A stretch of DNA of 64,000 nucleotides. Source: Candidatus Sphingomonas colombiensis. GTDB taxonomy: Bacteria > Pseudomonadota > Alphaproteobacteria > Sphingomonadales > Sphingomonadaceae. The stretch lies in NCBI GenBank assembly GCA_029202845.1, contig CP119315.1, forward strand, positions 1,636,001 to 1,700,000, in the 5' to 3' direction. Shown here in pieces: positions 1 through 9,347 of the stretch. The notes beneath the pieces are model-generated. The model was not told the DNA's origin and did no database searches. It saw only the letters and a list, made by a program, of their open reading frames with translations. Made by a program: the position numbers and the translations under genes. Each line of letters starts with the position of its first letter. The stretch's first letter is position 1.

Positions 1-384
1 GCCCGCACCGGCGAGATGATGGCACAGCTCAGCAGCGGTCAGAATTATTCCGGCACCTTCTTCCAGATCACCAGCGAGACCCGCGTCGACGATCTCGGTC
101 CGCTCTGGGATGGCTGGGGCCCGAGGGGCGGCTTTTACGGCGGTCGCGGTTTCCGGCGCGGCGGCTGGGGCGGTGGCTGGGGTGGCTGGGGCTATTGGGG
201 CCCGTCACAGGATTTCCTGACGCACTATTCGGGTAAGGTGCTGGCCAATCTCGTCGGCCCGGACGGCAGGATGCGCTGCCGCTTCACGCTGATCCGCCCG
301 TCATACGGGATGGGTGGCGGCGGCGAAGGCCAGTGCCAGCTTCCCGGCGGCGGCACGCTGAACGCGACCTTTGCGCCGCGATGA
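1..384 (+). CDS. Glycine/aromatic-rich protein of unknown function, 5' end outside the window
   Basis: The frame is open from base 1 and ends with TGA at 384, so only the last 127 residues are visible and the true start lies upstream. The middle is a low-complexity stretch rich in Gly, Trp, Arg and Phe (roughly residues 35-65), followed by a short ordered-looking segment that keeps two Cys (RMRCRF and EGQCQL). No enzyme motif is recognisable. An internal ATG ATG at 16/19 could be a start, but the frame continues above it and no clear ribosome binding site precedes it. A secreted or envelope protein is possible, but the part that would show a signal peptide is missing. Confidence 0.6.
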   Translation, partial: ARTGEMMAQLSSGQNYSGTFFQITSETRVDDLGPLWDGWGPRGGFYGGRGFRRGGWGGGWGGWGYWGPSQDFLTHYSGKVLANLVGPDGRMRCRFTLIRPSYGMGGGGEGQCQLPGGGTLNATFAPR

Positions 385-483
385 GCGGGGCCTGGCGCCC
401 TTTGATGCGTGAGTACAGCCAGATCGATGCGACCCGACGACGCACAACGGCCGGCGGCTTCGTCCGCCGCCGTCCCGCCGCCG

Positions 484-753
484 ATGGCCAAGAGTCATCA
501 TATTCTGAACGGTGCCTCCAATCTTCTGGGGGTGACGTTCGTCATCATTACCGGCCTGAAGCTCACCGCTTATGGGGACCGATCTTTCGCCGACGAGGTG
601 GCCCTGGGTGCGGCGATATTGCTCACCGCGAGCTGCTTCTTCTCCTACCAGTCGATCCGCGGCGGCCCGGATTGGTGGGAGCAGATTGCCGATCGGCTGT
701 TCCTTGCGGCGCAATTGCTGCTGCTGGGCGCGGTGTCGCTGTTGTGGATTTAG
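484..753 (+). CDS. Small membrane protein of unknown function (89 aa)
   Basis: The frame is open from 409, but the ATG at 484 (MAKSHHILN) is preferred because the upstream part is a Pro/Ala-rich stretch without protein character. The protein looks like three transmembrane helices: residues about 8-25, 35-52 and 68-88, the last ending LLLLGAVSLLWI. It resembles the many small uncharacterised inner-membrane proteins of sphingomonads. It lies 42 bp upstream of a response-regulator gene on the same strand, so it may be cotranscribed with the two-component pair. No function can be assigned. Confidence 0.6.
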   Translation: MAKSHHILNGASNLLGVTFVIITGLKLTAYGDRSFADEVALGAAILLTASCFFSYQSIRGGPDWWEQIADRLFLAAQLLLLGAVSLLWI

Positions 754-795
754 CCGCGCAAAAGTGGATCGAGCTTCGATCCAGGAGGTGATCAG

Positions 796-1464
796 GTGCG
801 CCTGTTGATCGTCGACGACAATGCCGAGCTGGCCGAGGCGCTGGCGGCGGCGTTTCTCCGCCGAGATATCCGCTGCGACATCGCCACCACCGCGCGGGAT
901 GCCGAACAGCTTGTCACCACCACCGATTATGCCGCCATGGTGCTCGATCTCGGCCTGCCGGACGAGGACGGGCTGGTGCTGCTCCGCCGGCTGCGCGCGC
1001 AGCGTCGCAACATACCGGTTATCGTTCTCAGCGCGCGCGGCGCGGGCGAGATGCGCGTGCTCGGTCTGGAAAGCGGCGCGGACGACTATCTGGTCAAGCC
1101 GTTCCTGTTCGTCGAGCTGCACGCGCGGCTCGCGGCGGTGCTGCGGCGGCAGGGGGGGTATGTCGAGGATGTGCTGCGCACCGCCGATCTGACGCTCGAT
1201 ACGCGCAGCCGCGAGGTGCGGGCCGGCGACGCGCCGGTGCCGCTTTCGGTGCGTGAGATCGAACTGCTCGAACTGTTGATGCGCCGCACCGGGCATGTCG
1301 TGCCCAAGCGGGTGCTGGCGGATCAATTGTTCGGCGCGGGCGACGCGCTCGGCTCGAACGCGGTCGACGTTTATGTCCACCGCGTCCGCCGCAAGCTCGA
1401 AGACTGCGCGGCGGTGAAGGTGCAGACGGTGCGCGGTATAGGTTACATGCTATCCACCGCCTGA
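796..1464 (+). CDS. OmpR/PhoB-family response regulator
   Basis: This is a DNA-binding response regulator of 222 aa. The N-terminal receiver domain has the acidic pair VDD (residues 6-8), the phosphoacceptor Asp51 in MVLDLGLPD and the conserved Lys in LVKPF near residue 100. A winged-helix DNA-binding domain follows (about 125-220) with the typical ending VRRKL...VQTVRGIGYML. The start is GTG at 796, chosen because AGGAGGTGA lies just upstream. The stop overlaps the start of the histidine kinase gene by one base (TGATG), so the two are translationally coupled. It is of the QseB/TctD type; the signal and targets cannot be read from sequence. Confidence 0.93.
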   Translation: MRLLIVDDNAELAEALAAAFLRRDIRCDIATTARDAEQLVTTTDYAAMVLDLGLPDEDGLVLLRRLRAQRRNIPVIVLSARGAGEMRVLGLESGADDYLVKPFLFVELHARLAAVLRRQGGYVEDVLRTADLTLDTRSREVRAGDAPVPLSVREIELLELLMRRTGHVVPKRVLADQLFGAGDALGSNAVDVYVHRVRRKLEDCAAVKVQTVRGIGYMLSTA

Positions 1465-2780
1465 TGCTGCGCTTTCCCCGCTCCCTCTTTGGCAAATTGC
1501 TCCTCGGGCAGATCGCGATCGTCCTGATCGTGGCGATCGCGCTGCCGCTGTTGTTGTCGCGCATGTTGAACGACACCGCCGATGCGTTCGTCTCCGCCCG
1601 GCTGGAGCGCGAGGCCACCGCCTTTGCCCATGGCAGCGCGGTGGGTGGCGGCCAATTTGCGCGTGAACGCGGCAACCGATTCTTCGCGTTATTCGATGCG
1701 CAGGGTAATGCGCTGGTGGCGCGGCCGGAGGTGCTGCCGTTCGACCTCTCCGATCTGCCGCACGGCGCGGCGCGGGCGTTCGGCACCTGGGGGCGTTATG
1801 ACGTGCTGACCCGCCCGGTTAATTTGTCCGGCGGCAGATCCGGCTGGGTGGTGGTGGCGCAGGATCGTACCCATCCGGAAGAGATCGTCGACGATGTCGT
1901 GCGTTCCTTCTTGCGGCGCTTCGCCTGGGTGATCGGCGCGGCATTGTTCGGTTCGTTGCTGCTGTCGTTCATCGTGCTGCGCCATGTGACCGGAATGTTC
2001 CGCGACGCGGCGACCGATGCCGATGCGATCGGCCTCCCCCGCCTCGATGCGCGGATCGAGGAAGCGCGGATGCCAAGCGAGGCGATGCCGCTGGTTCATG
2101 CCACCAATCGCGCGCTCGGCCGGCTGGAGGCGGGTTATCGCGCGCAGGGCGATTTCATCGGCAATGTCGCGCATGAGCTGCGCACCCCGCTCGCGCTGAT
2201 CTCGCTCAGGCTGGAGCAACTGCCAGTCTCGCCGGAGCGCGATCAGATCGGGCGCGCGGTCGATCAGGCCAATCATGTCATCCGCCAGCTGATCGATCTT
2301 GCCGCGATCGATCGGCTACATCCCCAGCTTGGCATGGTCGATTCGGTGTCGGTGGCGCGCGATGCGGTGGAGGCGATGGTGCCGATCGTCTATCGCTCCG
2401 GCCACAGTATCGCTTTCGAGGAGCCCGACGAGCCGACGCATCGCGTGCGCGGCGTCGCGGAGTTGTTGCAGATCGCGGTCACCAATCTGATCGACAATGC
2501 GGTGCGCCATACCCCGCCCGGCTCGGCGATCGTCGTATCGGCGGCGACGGACGGTTGCCTGACGGTGGAGGATGATGGCCCCGGCCTAGCGGTGGACGCG
2601 CGCGACATGGCCGCACGCCGTTTCCGCCGGGGGGATACCGCGCGCAGCGACAGCGCGGGGTTGGGTCTGTCGATTGTCGAGCGCATCCTCGGCGTGTGCG
2701 GCGGGCGCCTCGAAACTGGCAGCAGCGCGGCCGGCGGAGCATTGCTCCGGCTGCGGCTGGATGCGACGCCGCTGCCGTAG
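1464..2780 (+). CDS. Sensor histidine kinase, partner of the upstream regulator
   Basis: The product (438 aa) is an inner-membrane sensor kinase. A first transmembrane helix lies at about residues 12-32, then a periplasmic segment, then a second helix at about 150-172 (GAALFGSLLLSFIVL). The H-box NVAHELRTPLALI carries the phosphorylated His. The N-box LIDNAVRHTPPG and G-box motifs DDGPGLAV and GLGLSIVERI form the ATPase domain. It overlaps the response-regulator stop by one base. The organisation matches QseC/TctE-type kinases. Downstream sdaA begins 67 bp later and may or may not be in the same transcript. Confidence 0.93.
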   Translation: MLRFPRSLFGKLLLGQIAIVLIVAIALPLLLSRMLNDTADAFVSARLEREATAFAHGSAVGGGQFARERGNRFFALFDAQGNALVARPEVLPFDLSDLPHGAARAFGTWGRYDVLTRPVNLSGGRSGWVVVAQDRTHPEEIVDDVVRSFLRRFAWVIGAALFGSLLLSFIVLRHVTGMFRDAATDADAIGLPRLDARIEEARMPSEAMPLVHATNRALGRLEAGYRAQGDFIGNVAHELRTPLALISLRLEQLPVSPERDQIGRAVDQANHVIRQLIDLAAIDRLHPQLGMVDSVSVARDAVEAMVPIVYRSGHSIAFEEPDEPTHRVRGVAELLQIAVTNLIDNAVRHTPPGSAIVVSAATDGCLTVEDDGPGLAVDARDMAARRFRRGDTARSDSAGLGLSIVERILGVCGGRLETGSSAAGGALLRLRLDATPLP

Positions 2781-2846
2781 GGCGCGCCCTTCCACCGGCC
2801 CGGCTCTGGCCCTAAGACGCGTCTTTGTTCCCAAAGAAAGCGTTTC

Positions 2847-4214
<1,368 letters not shown>

Positions 4215-4221
4215 GATAGGT

Positions 4222-4257
4222 GCCGCCTCCCCGGCAGTGGCCCTGGGGGGAGGCGGC
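4222..4257 (+). terminator. GC-rich hairpin after sdaA
   Basis: The arms GCCGCCTCCCC (4222-4232) and GGGGAGGCGGC (4247-4257) are perfect 11-bp complements with a 14-base loop, starting 7 bases after the sdaA stop. There is no T-run, so this is a stem-loop that may end or stabilise the sdaA transcript rather than a canonical intrinsic terminator. Confidence 0.45.
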
Positions 4258-4341
4258 GAGGAGGGGCGTCGCGGCAAAGCCGCGCCGTCGGTCGGCGGGT
4301 GACAGGGCACCCGCCGCCGGCCGGGCCTGTCCCGTCTCGCA

Positions 4342-4357
4342 GGTAGCCTTGGCTACC
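4342..4357 (-). terminator. Short hairpin after aceA
   Basis: GGTAGCC (4342-4348) and GGCTACC (4351-4357) form a perfect 7-bp stem with a two-base loop, 10 bases past the aceA stop on the minus strand. No U-tract follows. It is a candidate transcript-end structure between the convergent sdaA and aceA genes. Confidence 0.35.
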
Positions 4358-4367
4358 CGCGTGCGGG

Positions 4368-5963
4368 TCAGGCCGCGAACTGGTTCATCGTATTGTGCTT
4401 GCCGCCGGCCTTCAGCGCGGCTTCCCCGGCGAAATATTCCTTGTGATCGTCACCGATGTCGCTGCCGGACATGTTCTGGTGCTTCACGCAGGCGATGCCC
4501 TGGCGGATTTCCTGCCGCTGCACGCCCTTGACGTAGCCCAGCATCCCCGCGTCGCCGAAATACTCCCTGGCCAGATTGTCGGTGCTGAGCGCGGCCGTGT
4601 GATAGGTCGGCAGCGTGATGAGGTGGTGGAAGATGCCAGCCCGCGCCGCCGCGTCCTTCTGGAAGGTGCGGATCTTTTCGTCCGCCTCGCGCGCCAGATC
4701 GGTATCGTCGTAATCGACGCTCATCAGGCGCGCGCGGTCATAGGCTGACACGTCCTTCGCTTCCGATGCCCAGCGATCATAGACCTGCTGGCGGAAATTG
4801 AGCGTCCAGTTGAAGCTCGGTGAATTGTTATAGACCAGCTTCGCACTGGGCACGACCTTGCGGATGCGATCGACCATGCTGGCGATCTGTTCGATATGCG
4901 GCTTCTCCGTCTCGATCCACAGCAGGTCCGCGCCGTTCTGCAATGAGGTGATGCAGTCGAGCACGCAGCGATCCGCGCCGGTGCCTTCGCGGAACTGATA
5001 GAGGTTCGACGGCAGGCGCTTCGGGCGCATCAGCTTGCCGTCACGCTCGATCACCACATCGCCGCGCAAGGTGGAGAGGTCGGTCACCTCCTCGCAATCG
5101 AGGAAGGCGTTATACTGATCGCCCAGATCGCCCTTCGCCGTGCTGTATGCGATCTGCTTGGTCAGCCCCGCGCCGAGCGAATCGGTGCGCGTGACGATGA
5201 TCCCATCCTCAACGCCGAGTTCGAGGAAGGCATATCGGCAGGCGCGGACCTTCTGGAGGAAATCCTCGTGCGGCACGGTGACCTTGCCGTCCTGATGGCC
5301 GCACTGCTTTTCGTCGGACACCTGATTCTCGATCTGGAGCGCGCAAGCCCCGGCCTCGATCATCTTGCGGGCGAGCAGATAGGTCGCCTCGGCATTGCCG
5401 AAGCCCGCGTCGATGTCGGCGATGATCGGCACGACATGCGTTTCGTAATTGTCGATCGCGTTGACCAGCCGCTGCGTCTCCACCTCATTGCCGGTTTCGC
5501 GTGCGGAATCGAGATCGCGGAACATCATGCCCAGTTCGCGCGCATCAGCCTGCTTCAGGAAGGTGTAGAGTTCCTCGATCAGCGCGGGAACGCTGGTCTT
5601 TTCGTGCATCGACTGATCGGGCAGCGGGCCGAAATCGCTACGCAGCGCCGCGATCATCCAGCCGGATAGATAGAGGTATTTCCCCTTGGTCGTCCCGAAA
5701 TGCTTCTTGATCGAGATGAGCTTCTGCTGCCCGATGAACCCGTGCCAGCAGCCCAGCGACTGGGTGTAGGCGGCCGGATCGGCATCATAAGCCGCCATGT
5801 CGCGGCGCATGATCGCGGCGGTATAGCGTGCGATATCCAGCCCGGTGCGGAAGCGGTTCTGCAACTGCATCCGCGCGACCGCCTCCGCGTCGATCCCGTC
5901 CCAGCTTCCGTTGAAGCTGCGGATCAGCGTGTCGGCGCCGGCGATCTTGTCCTGATAGGTCAC
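4368..5963 (-). CDS. aceA: Isocitrate lyase, long Pseudomonas type
   Basis: Isocitrate lyase splits isocitrate to glyoxylate and succinate, the first committed step of the glyoxylate shunt used for growth on acetate and fatty acids. The protein has 531 aa, the length of the Pseudomonas aeruginosa-type enzyme rather than the ~430-aa E. coli type. The catalytic loop is KQCGHQDGK (around residue 217), containing the active-site Cys-Gly-His. The start is a GTG at 5963 preceded by GAAGGAG. The gene lies just downstream of a 51-aa reading frame on the same strand and is divergent from a RamB/ScfR-like regulator, a classic arrangement for control of this step. Confidence 0.96.
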   Translation of the reverse strand: MTYQDKIAGADTLIRSFNGSWDGIDAEAVARMQLQNRFRTGLDIARYTAAIMRRDMAAYDADPAAYTQSLGCWHGFIGQQKLISIKKHFGTTKGKYLYLSGWMIAALRSDFGPLPDQSMHEKTSVPALIEELYTFLKQADARELGMMFRDLDSARETGNEVETQRLVNAIDNYETHVVPIIADIDAGFGNAEATYLLARKMIEAGACALQIENQVSDEKQCGHQDGKVTVPHEDFLQKVRACRYAFLELGVEDGIIVTRTDSLGAGLTKQIAYSTAKGDLGDQYNAFLDCEEVTDLSTLRGDVVIERDGKLMRPKRLPSNLYQFREGTGADRCVLDCITSLQNGADLLWIETEKPHIEQIASMVDRIRKVVPSAKLVYNNSPSFNWTLNFRQQVYDRWASEAKDVSAYDRARLMSVDYDDTDLAREADEKIRTFQKDAAARAGIFHHLITLPTYHTAALSTDNLAREYFGDAGMLGYVKGVQRQEIRQGIACVKHQNMSGSDIGDDHKEYFAGEAALKAGGKHNTMNQFAA

Positions 5964-6056
5964 GGATATTGCTCCTTCGATTATTCTGGCCGGGCGATGG
6001 AAATGTCCGCCGACGACGCGCGCCGGCGGACACCTTTCCTCCCCAGGAACTGGACG

Positions 6057-6212
6057 TCAGCCGAGGCGGCCGAGGCGGTGATAAAGGTTCGAGAATTTGG
6101 CCGAGCGGGGATCGTCAGCGATCTGTTTCACGTAGCTGGCGACCGCTTCCTTCATCAGATCGAAGTCTTCGGTCGAAAACACGGCGCGGGCGCGCTGTGG
6201 CTCCTTGGTCAT
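6057..6212 (-). CDS. Small protein (51 aa) upstream of aceA
   Basis: A 52-codon frame reads MTKEPQRARAVF..., is rich in charged residues and ends in LYHRLGRLG. The ATG at 6212 is preceded by AGGAG at good spacing, and the frame lies 93 bp upstream of aceA on the same strand, so it is probably the first cistron of the aceA transcript. There is no signal peptide or membrane segment; a helical, soluble polypeptide is expected. I do not recognise a family. The clear ribosome binding site and position between aceA and its likely regulator support a real gene. Confidence 0.7.
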   Translation of the reverse strand: MTKEPQRARAVFSTEDFDLMKEAVASYVKQIADDPRSAKFSNLYHRLGRLG

Positions 6213-6345
6213 GTCGTGGCTCCTGCTTCGTTCGGCGTGGCCGCCGGATGGAAGTGTGATAATCCACGAAAACGCACTGTAAGAGCCCGGATCGCATCGG
6301 AATCGTGTCGCACGGTGACGATAAACGCGTTAATATGAGTGTTAT

Positions 6346-6361
6346 TGTAAAATATTTTACA
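6346..6361. promoter_or_regulatory. Perfect 16-bp palindrome, probable operator of the RamB/ScfR-like regulator
   Basis: TGTAAAATATTTTACA is a perfect palindrome in the divergent region between the 51-aa/aceA unit and the regulator gene. It ends 13 bases before the regulator's ATG, where bound protein would block its own transcription. It is strikingly AT-rich for this genome. Assignment to this regulator is inferred from position; no other regulator is encoded nearby. Confidence 0.6.
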
Positions 6362-6374
6362 GAAAGGCGGGGTA

Positions 6375-7775
6375 ATGGCGCGGGATAAGCTGCTGGCGGG
6401 CCATGCGGTGCGACGGCTGCGGCGGCGTACCGGGCTGACCCAGGCGGCGATGGCCGAGATGCTCGCGATCTCGCCGAGTTATCTGAACCTGATCGAGCGC
6501 AATCAACGCGCTCTGCCCGCGGCCTTGCTGGTGCGGATGGCGGAGCAGTTCGATTTCGATCCACGTGCGCTGGCGGCGGGCGAGCCGGGCGGAGGGGCGG
6601 CGGCGATCCGACGGCGACTGGCGGACCCGTTGTTCGTGGATCTGGAGATCGACCGGCACGAGGTGGAAGAATGGCTCGCCGCGGCTCCCGGCGGCGCGGA
6701 GGCATTCGCGCGCGCCTTCGATCGTGCCGGCGGCGGGGCCGCGCCGGCGGGGGAGGCGCGTGATGACGCCATGACCGCGGTGCGCCGCGAGATCGAACGC
6801 TGGCGCAATCATTTTCCTGATCTCGACGCGGCGGCCGAAGCGCTCGCCGACGAGCTGCGGCTGGTCGGTGCGGATCTGTACGCCGGGCTGGTCGAGCGGT
6901 TGCGCGTCAAGCACGGCCTGTCGATCCGCATCCTGCCGGCGGACGTGATGCCTGATCTTCTGCGCCGGCTCGATCTCCACGCGCGGCAGCTGCAGCTCAA
7001 TGAGATGCTCGATCCGCCCGCGCGGACCTTCGCGCTGGCGGCGCAACTCGCGCAGCTTGAGGCGCGGGTGGAGATCGATGCGCTGGCACGTGGCGCCGCG
7101 CTCGCCGATCGCAATGCCGAGCGGCTGTTCCGCCGCCATCTCGCCAGCTATTTCGCCGCCGCCGTGATGATGCCCTATGCCCGTTTCCTGCGCGCGTGCG
7201 AGGCGACCGGCTATGACGTGAGCGTGCTCGAACGCCGCTTCGGCGCGAGCTTCGAACAGGTCGCGCACCGGCTGACGACGCTGCAGCGCGTCGGCGCGCG
7301 CGGGCTGGCCTTCTTCATGATCCGTATCGACCGCGCGGGGCAGGCGTCGAAGCGTTACGCTGGGGCGAGCGGCGCGGCGCTGGTGGAGGCGAACGCGCGC
7401 TGCCCATTGTGGCGGCTGCATCGCGCCTTCGATCGGCAGGGCGCGCTCGCGGTGCAATTGGTGGAGCTGGAGGACGGCGCACGCTGGTTCACGCAGGCGC
7501 GCGCTGTCGGTGCGCCGGGTGGCCGGGCCGATGCCGCGCCGCATGAGGTGGTGGCGGAATTCGCGATCGGGCTGGGGGTCGCGGCGGATCACGCGGCCGG
7601 GCTGGCCGCCGCGCGCGGGCTCGATCTTAGCGGCGCGGCGACCCCGATCGGGCTCGGCTGTCGCGCGTGTCTGCGCGCGGCGTGTCCGCAACGCTCCGCC
7701 GCTCCCGATGGCCGTGCGCTGCTGGTCAACGATCGCGAGCGCGGGCTTTCCGCGCTCAGCTTCGCGGAGGATTAG
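6375..7775 (+). CDS. RamB/ScfR-like XRE-family regulator (HTH + IrrE-like + DUF2083)
   Basis: A 466-aa transcription factor. The N-terminus is a Cro/CI-type helix-turn-helix (residues about 8-60: VRRLRRRTGLTQAAMAEML...SYLNLIERNQR). The middle resembles the IrrE/DUF955 fold and the C-terminal half the DUF2083 domain, with a conserved Cys cluster GCRACLRAACPQR near residues 428-440. This architecture belongs to the short-chain fatty-acyl-responsive regulators, which include RamB of Corynebacterium (controls glyoxylate-shunt genes) and ScfR. Its position divergent from aceA fits control of acetate/acyl-CoA metabolism. The start at 6375 has AAAGGCGGGG upstream. The stop TAG lies inside a 145-bp palindromic element. 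Confidence 0.88.
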   Translation: MARDKLLAGHAVRRLRRRTGLTQAAMAEMLAISPSYLNLIERNQRALPAALLVRMAEQFDFDPRALAAGEPGGGAAAIRRRLADPLFVDLEIDRHEVEEWLAAAPGGAEAFARAFDRAGGGAAPAGEARDDAMTAVRREIERWRNHFPDLDAAAEALADELRLVGADLYAGLVERLRVKHGLSIRILPADVMPDLLRRLDLHARQLQLNEMLDPPARTFALAAQLAQLEARVEIDALARGAALADRNAERLFRRHLASYFAAAVMMPYARFLRACEATGYDVSVLERRFGASFEQVAHRLTTLQRVGARGLAFFMIRIDRAGQASKRYAGASGAALVEANARCPLWRLHRAFDRQGALAVQLVELEDGARWFTQARAVGAPGGRADAAPHEVVAEFAIGLGVAADHAAGLAAARGLDLSGAATPIGLGCRACLRAACPQRSAAPDGRALLVNDRERGLSALSFAED

Positions 7776-7917
7776 GGCGGATCGCCGTTCAGAAGATGGT
7801 GGAGCAAAATGGCGGCTTTCCGTGACCCCGAGCGCAGCGGACAACACGTCCGCGAGCACGGGAAGCGCGGAAAGCCGCCATTTGCAGCCCGCCAGAACTC
7901 AGCGGCGATCCGCCCTA
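7773..7917. repeat. 145-bp nested palindromic element between two convergent genes
   Basis: The ends are perfect 15-bp inverted repeats: TAGGGCGGATCGCCG (7773-7787) and its complement at 7903-7917. Inside is a second perfect 16-bp pair, AAATGGCGGCTTTCCG (7807-7822) and its complement (7868-7883). The first three bases of each end are the TAG stop codons of the two convergent genes. The whole would fold into one long stem on either strand, so it can act as a bidirectional transcript end. The terminal repeats also fit a non-autonomous MITE-like element; no transposase is present. Confidence 0.75.
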
Positions 7918-9336
7918 GGGCTTGGCCTCCTGCCAGCCGAGCCCAAGCGCCTTTTGGATCGCGACATAATCGCCGGTCATCGCGGCGGTCGCCTGACTGA
8001 GCGATTGTTCGGCGGAAGCGCGCTGGCGCTCGGCGTCGAGCACGTCGATCATCGTCGCGGTGCCGGCATCGAAGCGCTGGCGCATCAGCTTCGCCGAGCG
8101 GTTTGCCGAGGCGAGGCTGCGCGCGGCGCTGCCCACGGTCTGTCGCCGCGCGGCGTAGCGCGAGAGCGAATCCTCCGCGTCGCGCAGTGCGTTGAGCACG
8201 GCGCCGCGATATTGCGCCGCCGCTTCGTCGCGCGCGCCTTCGGCTTGTCCGACCCGCGCGGCATTGCGCCCGAAATCGAGGAAGTTCCACGAAAGCTGTG
8301 GTGCGGCGATCGCGGAGAGATTGCCGAGATCGAAGATATCGCCGGGTTTGCTGCCGCCGATGCCGATCAGCCCCATGAAGCTGAGCCGTGGAAATTTCGC
8401 GGCTTCCGCCACGCCGATCTTCGCGGTCGCCCCGGCAAGCTGACGCTCGGCGGCGCGCACGTCCGGGCGGCGCTGGAGCAGCGCTGCGGGATCGCCGATC
8501 GCGACCTCCGCCGGGGGCAGCGGGACGGCGCGCATATCGCCCAGCGTCGTATCCAGCGCGCCCGGCGCTTCACCGATCAGCGTGGCGAGCGCGTTGAGAT
8601 AGGCATCGCGCTCGGCGGTGAGCGGCAGGATCGCGGCGTCGCTCTGTTCGGCAAGGGTGCGTAGCCGCTCGACATCGAGCGCCGATGCGGTGCCCGCTGC
8701 CTCGCGCTGTTCGGTGAGCTTCAGCATCGCACGCTGGCGCTCGGCTGCCTGCCGCGCCAGCACGATGCGCTGCTGGCGATCGCGCAGGTTGATATAGGCC
8801 TGTGCGATATCGGCCGTCAGGCTAACCTGCGCATCGGCGAGATTGGCCTCGGCCGCACCGATCGAGGCGTGTGCCGCCTCCACCTTGCGGCGCTGGCCAC
8901 CGAACAGATCGATCTCCCAGCTCGCGTCGAAGCCGACGTTATAGAGGTTAAGCGCGGTCGATCCGCCGCCGCTCGATCCGCCGAAGTTGATCCCCGGAAG
9001 CTCGGCGTGGACGAACGTCGCCTGCGCATTGCCGCTCGGCAGGCTGTTGGCGCGCTCCAGCCGCAGCCCGGCGCGAGCCTGCTTCAGCCGCGCCTCGGCG
9101 ACCTGAATATTGGGGTTGGCGGCGAGCGCGCGGCGCTCCAGCTCGTCGAGCGTCGCGTCGCCCAGCGTCGTCCACCATTGCGCGACGCTCGGGGCGGCGT
9201 TGATCGTGCCATCGGCGGCGCGGACGAACCCGGCCGGGGGCTTGGTCGCGCCGGCCGAAGTCGGGCCGGCATAATTGGGGCCGACCGTGCACGCGGCAAG
9301 CGCGACGAGCGGCAGGAGGGTGAGGGGGATACGCAT
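7915..9336 (-). CDS. Outer-membrane efflux lipoprotein, NodT family
   Basis: This is the outer-membrane channel of a tripartite efflux pump, 473 aa. The start ATG at 9336 was chosen over the longer upstream frame because it gives a lipoprotein signal (MRIPLTLLPLVALAAC, lipidated Cys16, followed by TVGPNYAGP, the usual start of NodT/OprM mature chains) and has GAGG upstream. Two internally repeated outer-membrane-efflux (TolC-like) domains follow, with the coiled-coil-rich pattern EARLKQARAGLRLERA and DAERQRASAEQ. It is the last gene of the emrA-emrB-nodT operon, 11 bp after emrB, and uses a TAG stop inside the palindromic element. Confidence 0.92.
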   Translation of the reverse strand: MRIPLTLLPLVALAACTVGPNYAGPTSAGATKPPAGFVRAADGTINAAPSVAQWWTTLGDATLDELERRALAANPNIQVAEARLKQARAGLRLERANSLPSGNAQATFVHAELPGINFGGSSGGGSTALNLYNVGFDASWEIDLFGGQRRKVEAAHASIGAAEANLADAQVSLTADIAQAYINLRDRQQRIVLARQAAERQRAMLKLTEQREAAGTASALDVERLRTLAEQSDAAILPLTAERDAYLNALATLIGEAPGALDTTLGDMRAVPLPPAEVAIGDPAALLQRRPDVRAAERQLAGATAKIGVAEAAKFPRLSFMGLIGIGGSKPGDIFDLGNLSAIAAPQLSWNFLDFGRNAARVGQAEGARDEAAAQYRGAVLNALRDAEDSLSRYAARRQTVGSAARSLASANRSAKLMRQRFDAGTATMIDVLDAERQRASAEQSLSQATAAMTGDYVAIQKALGLGWQEAKP

Positions 9337-9347
9337 TGCCGGAAACC

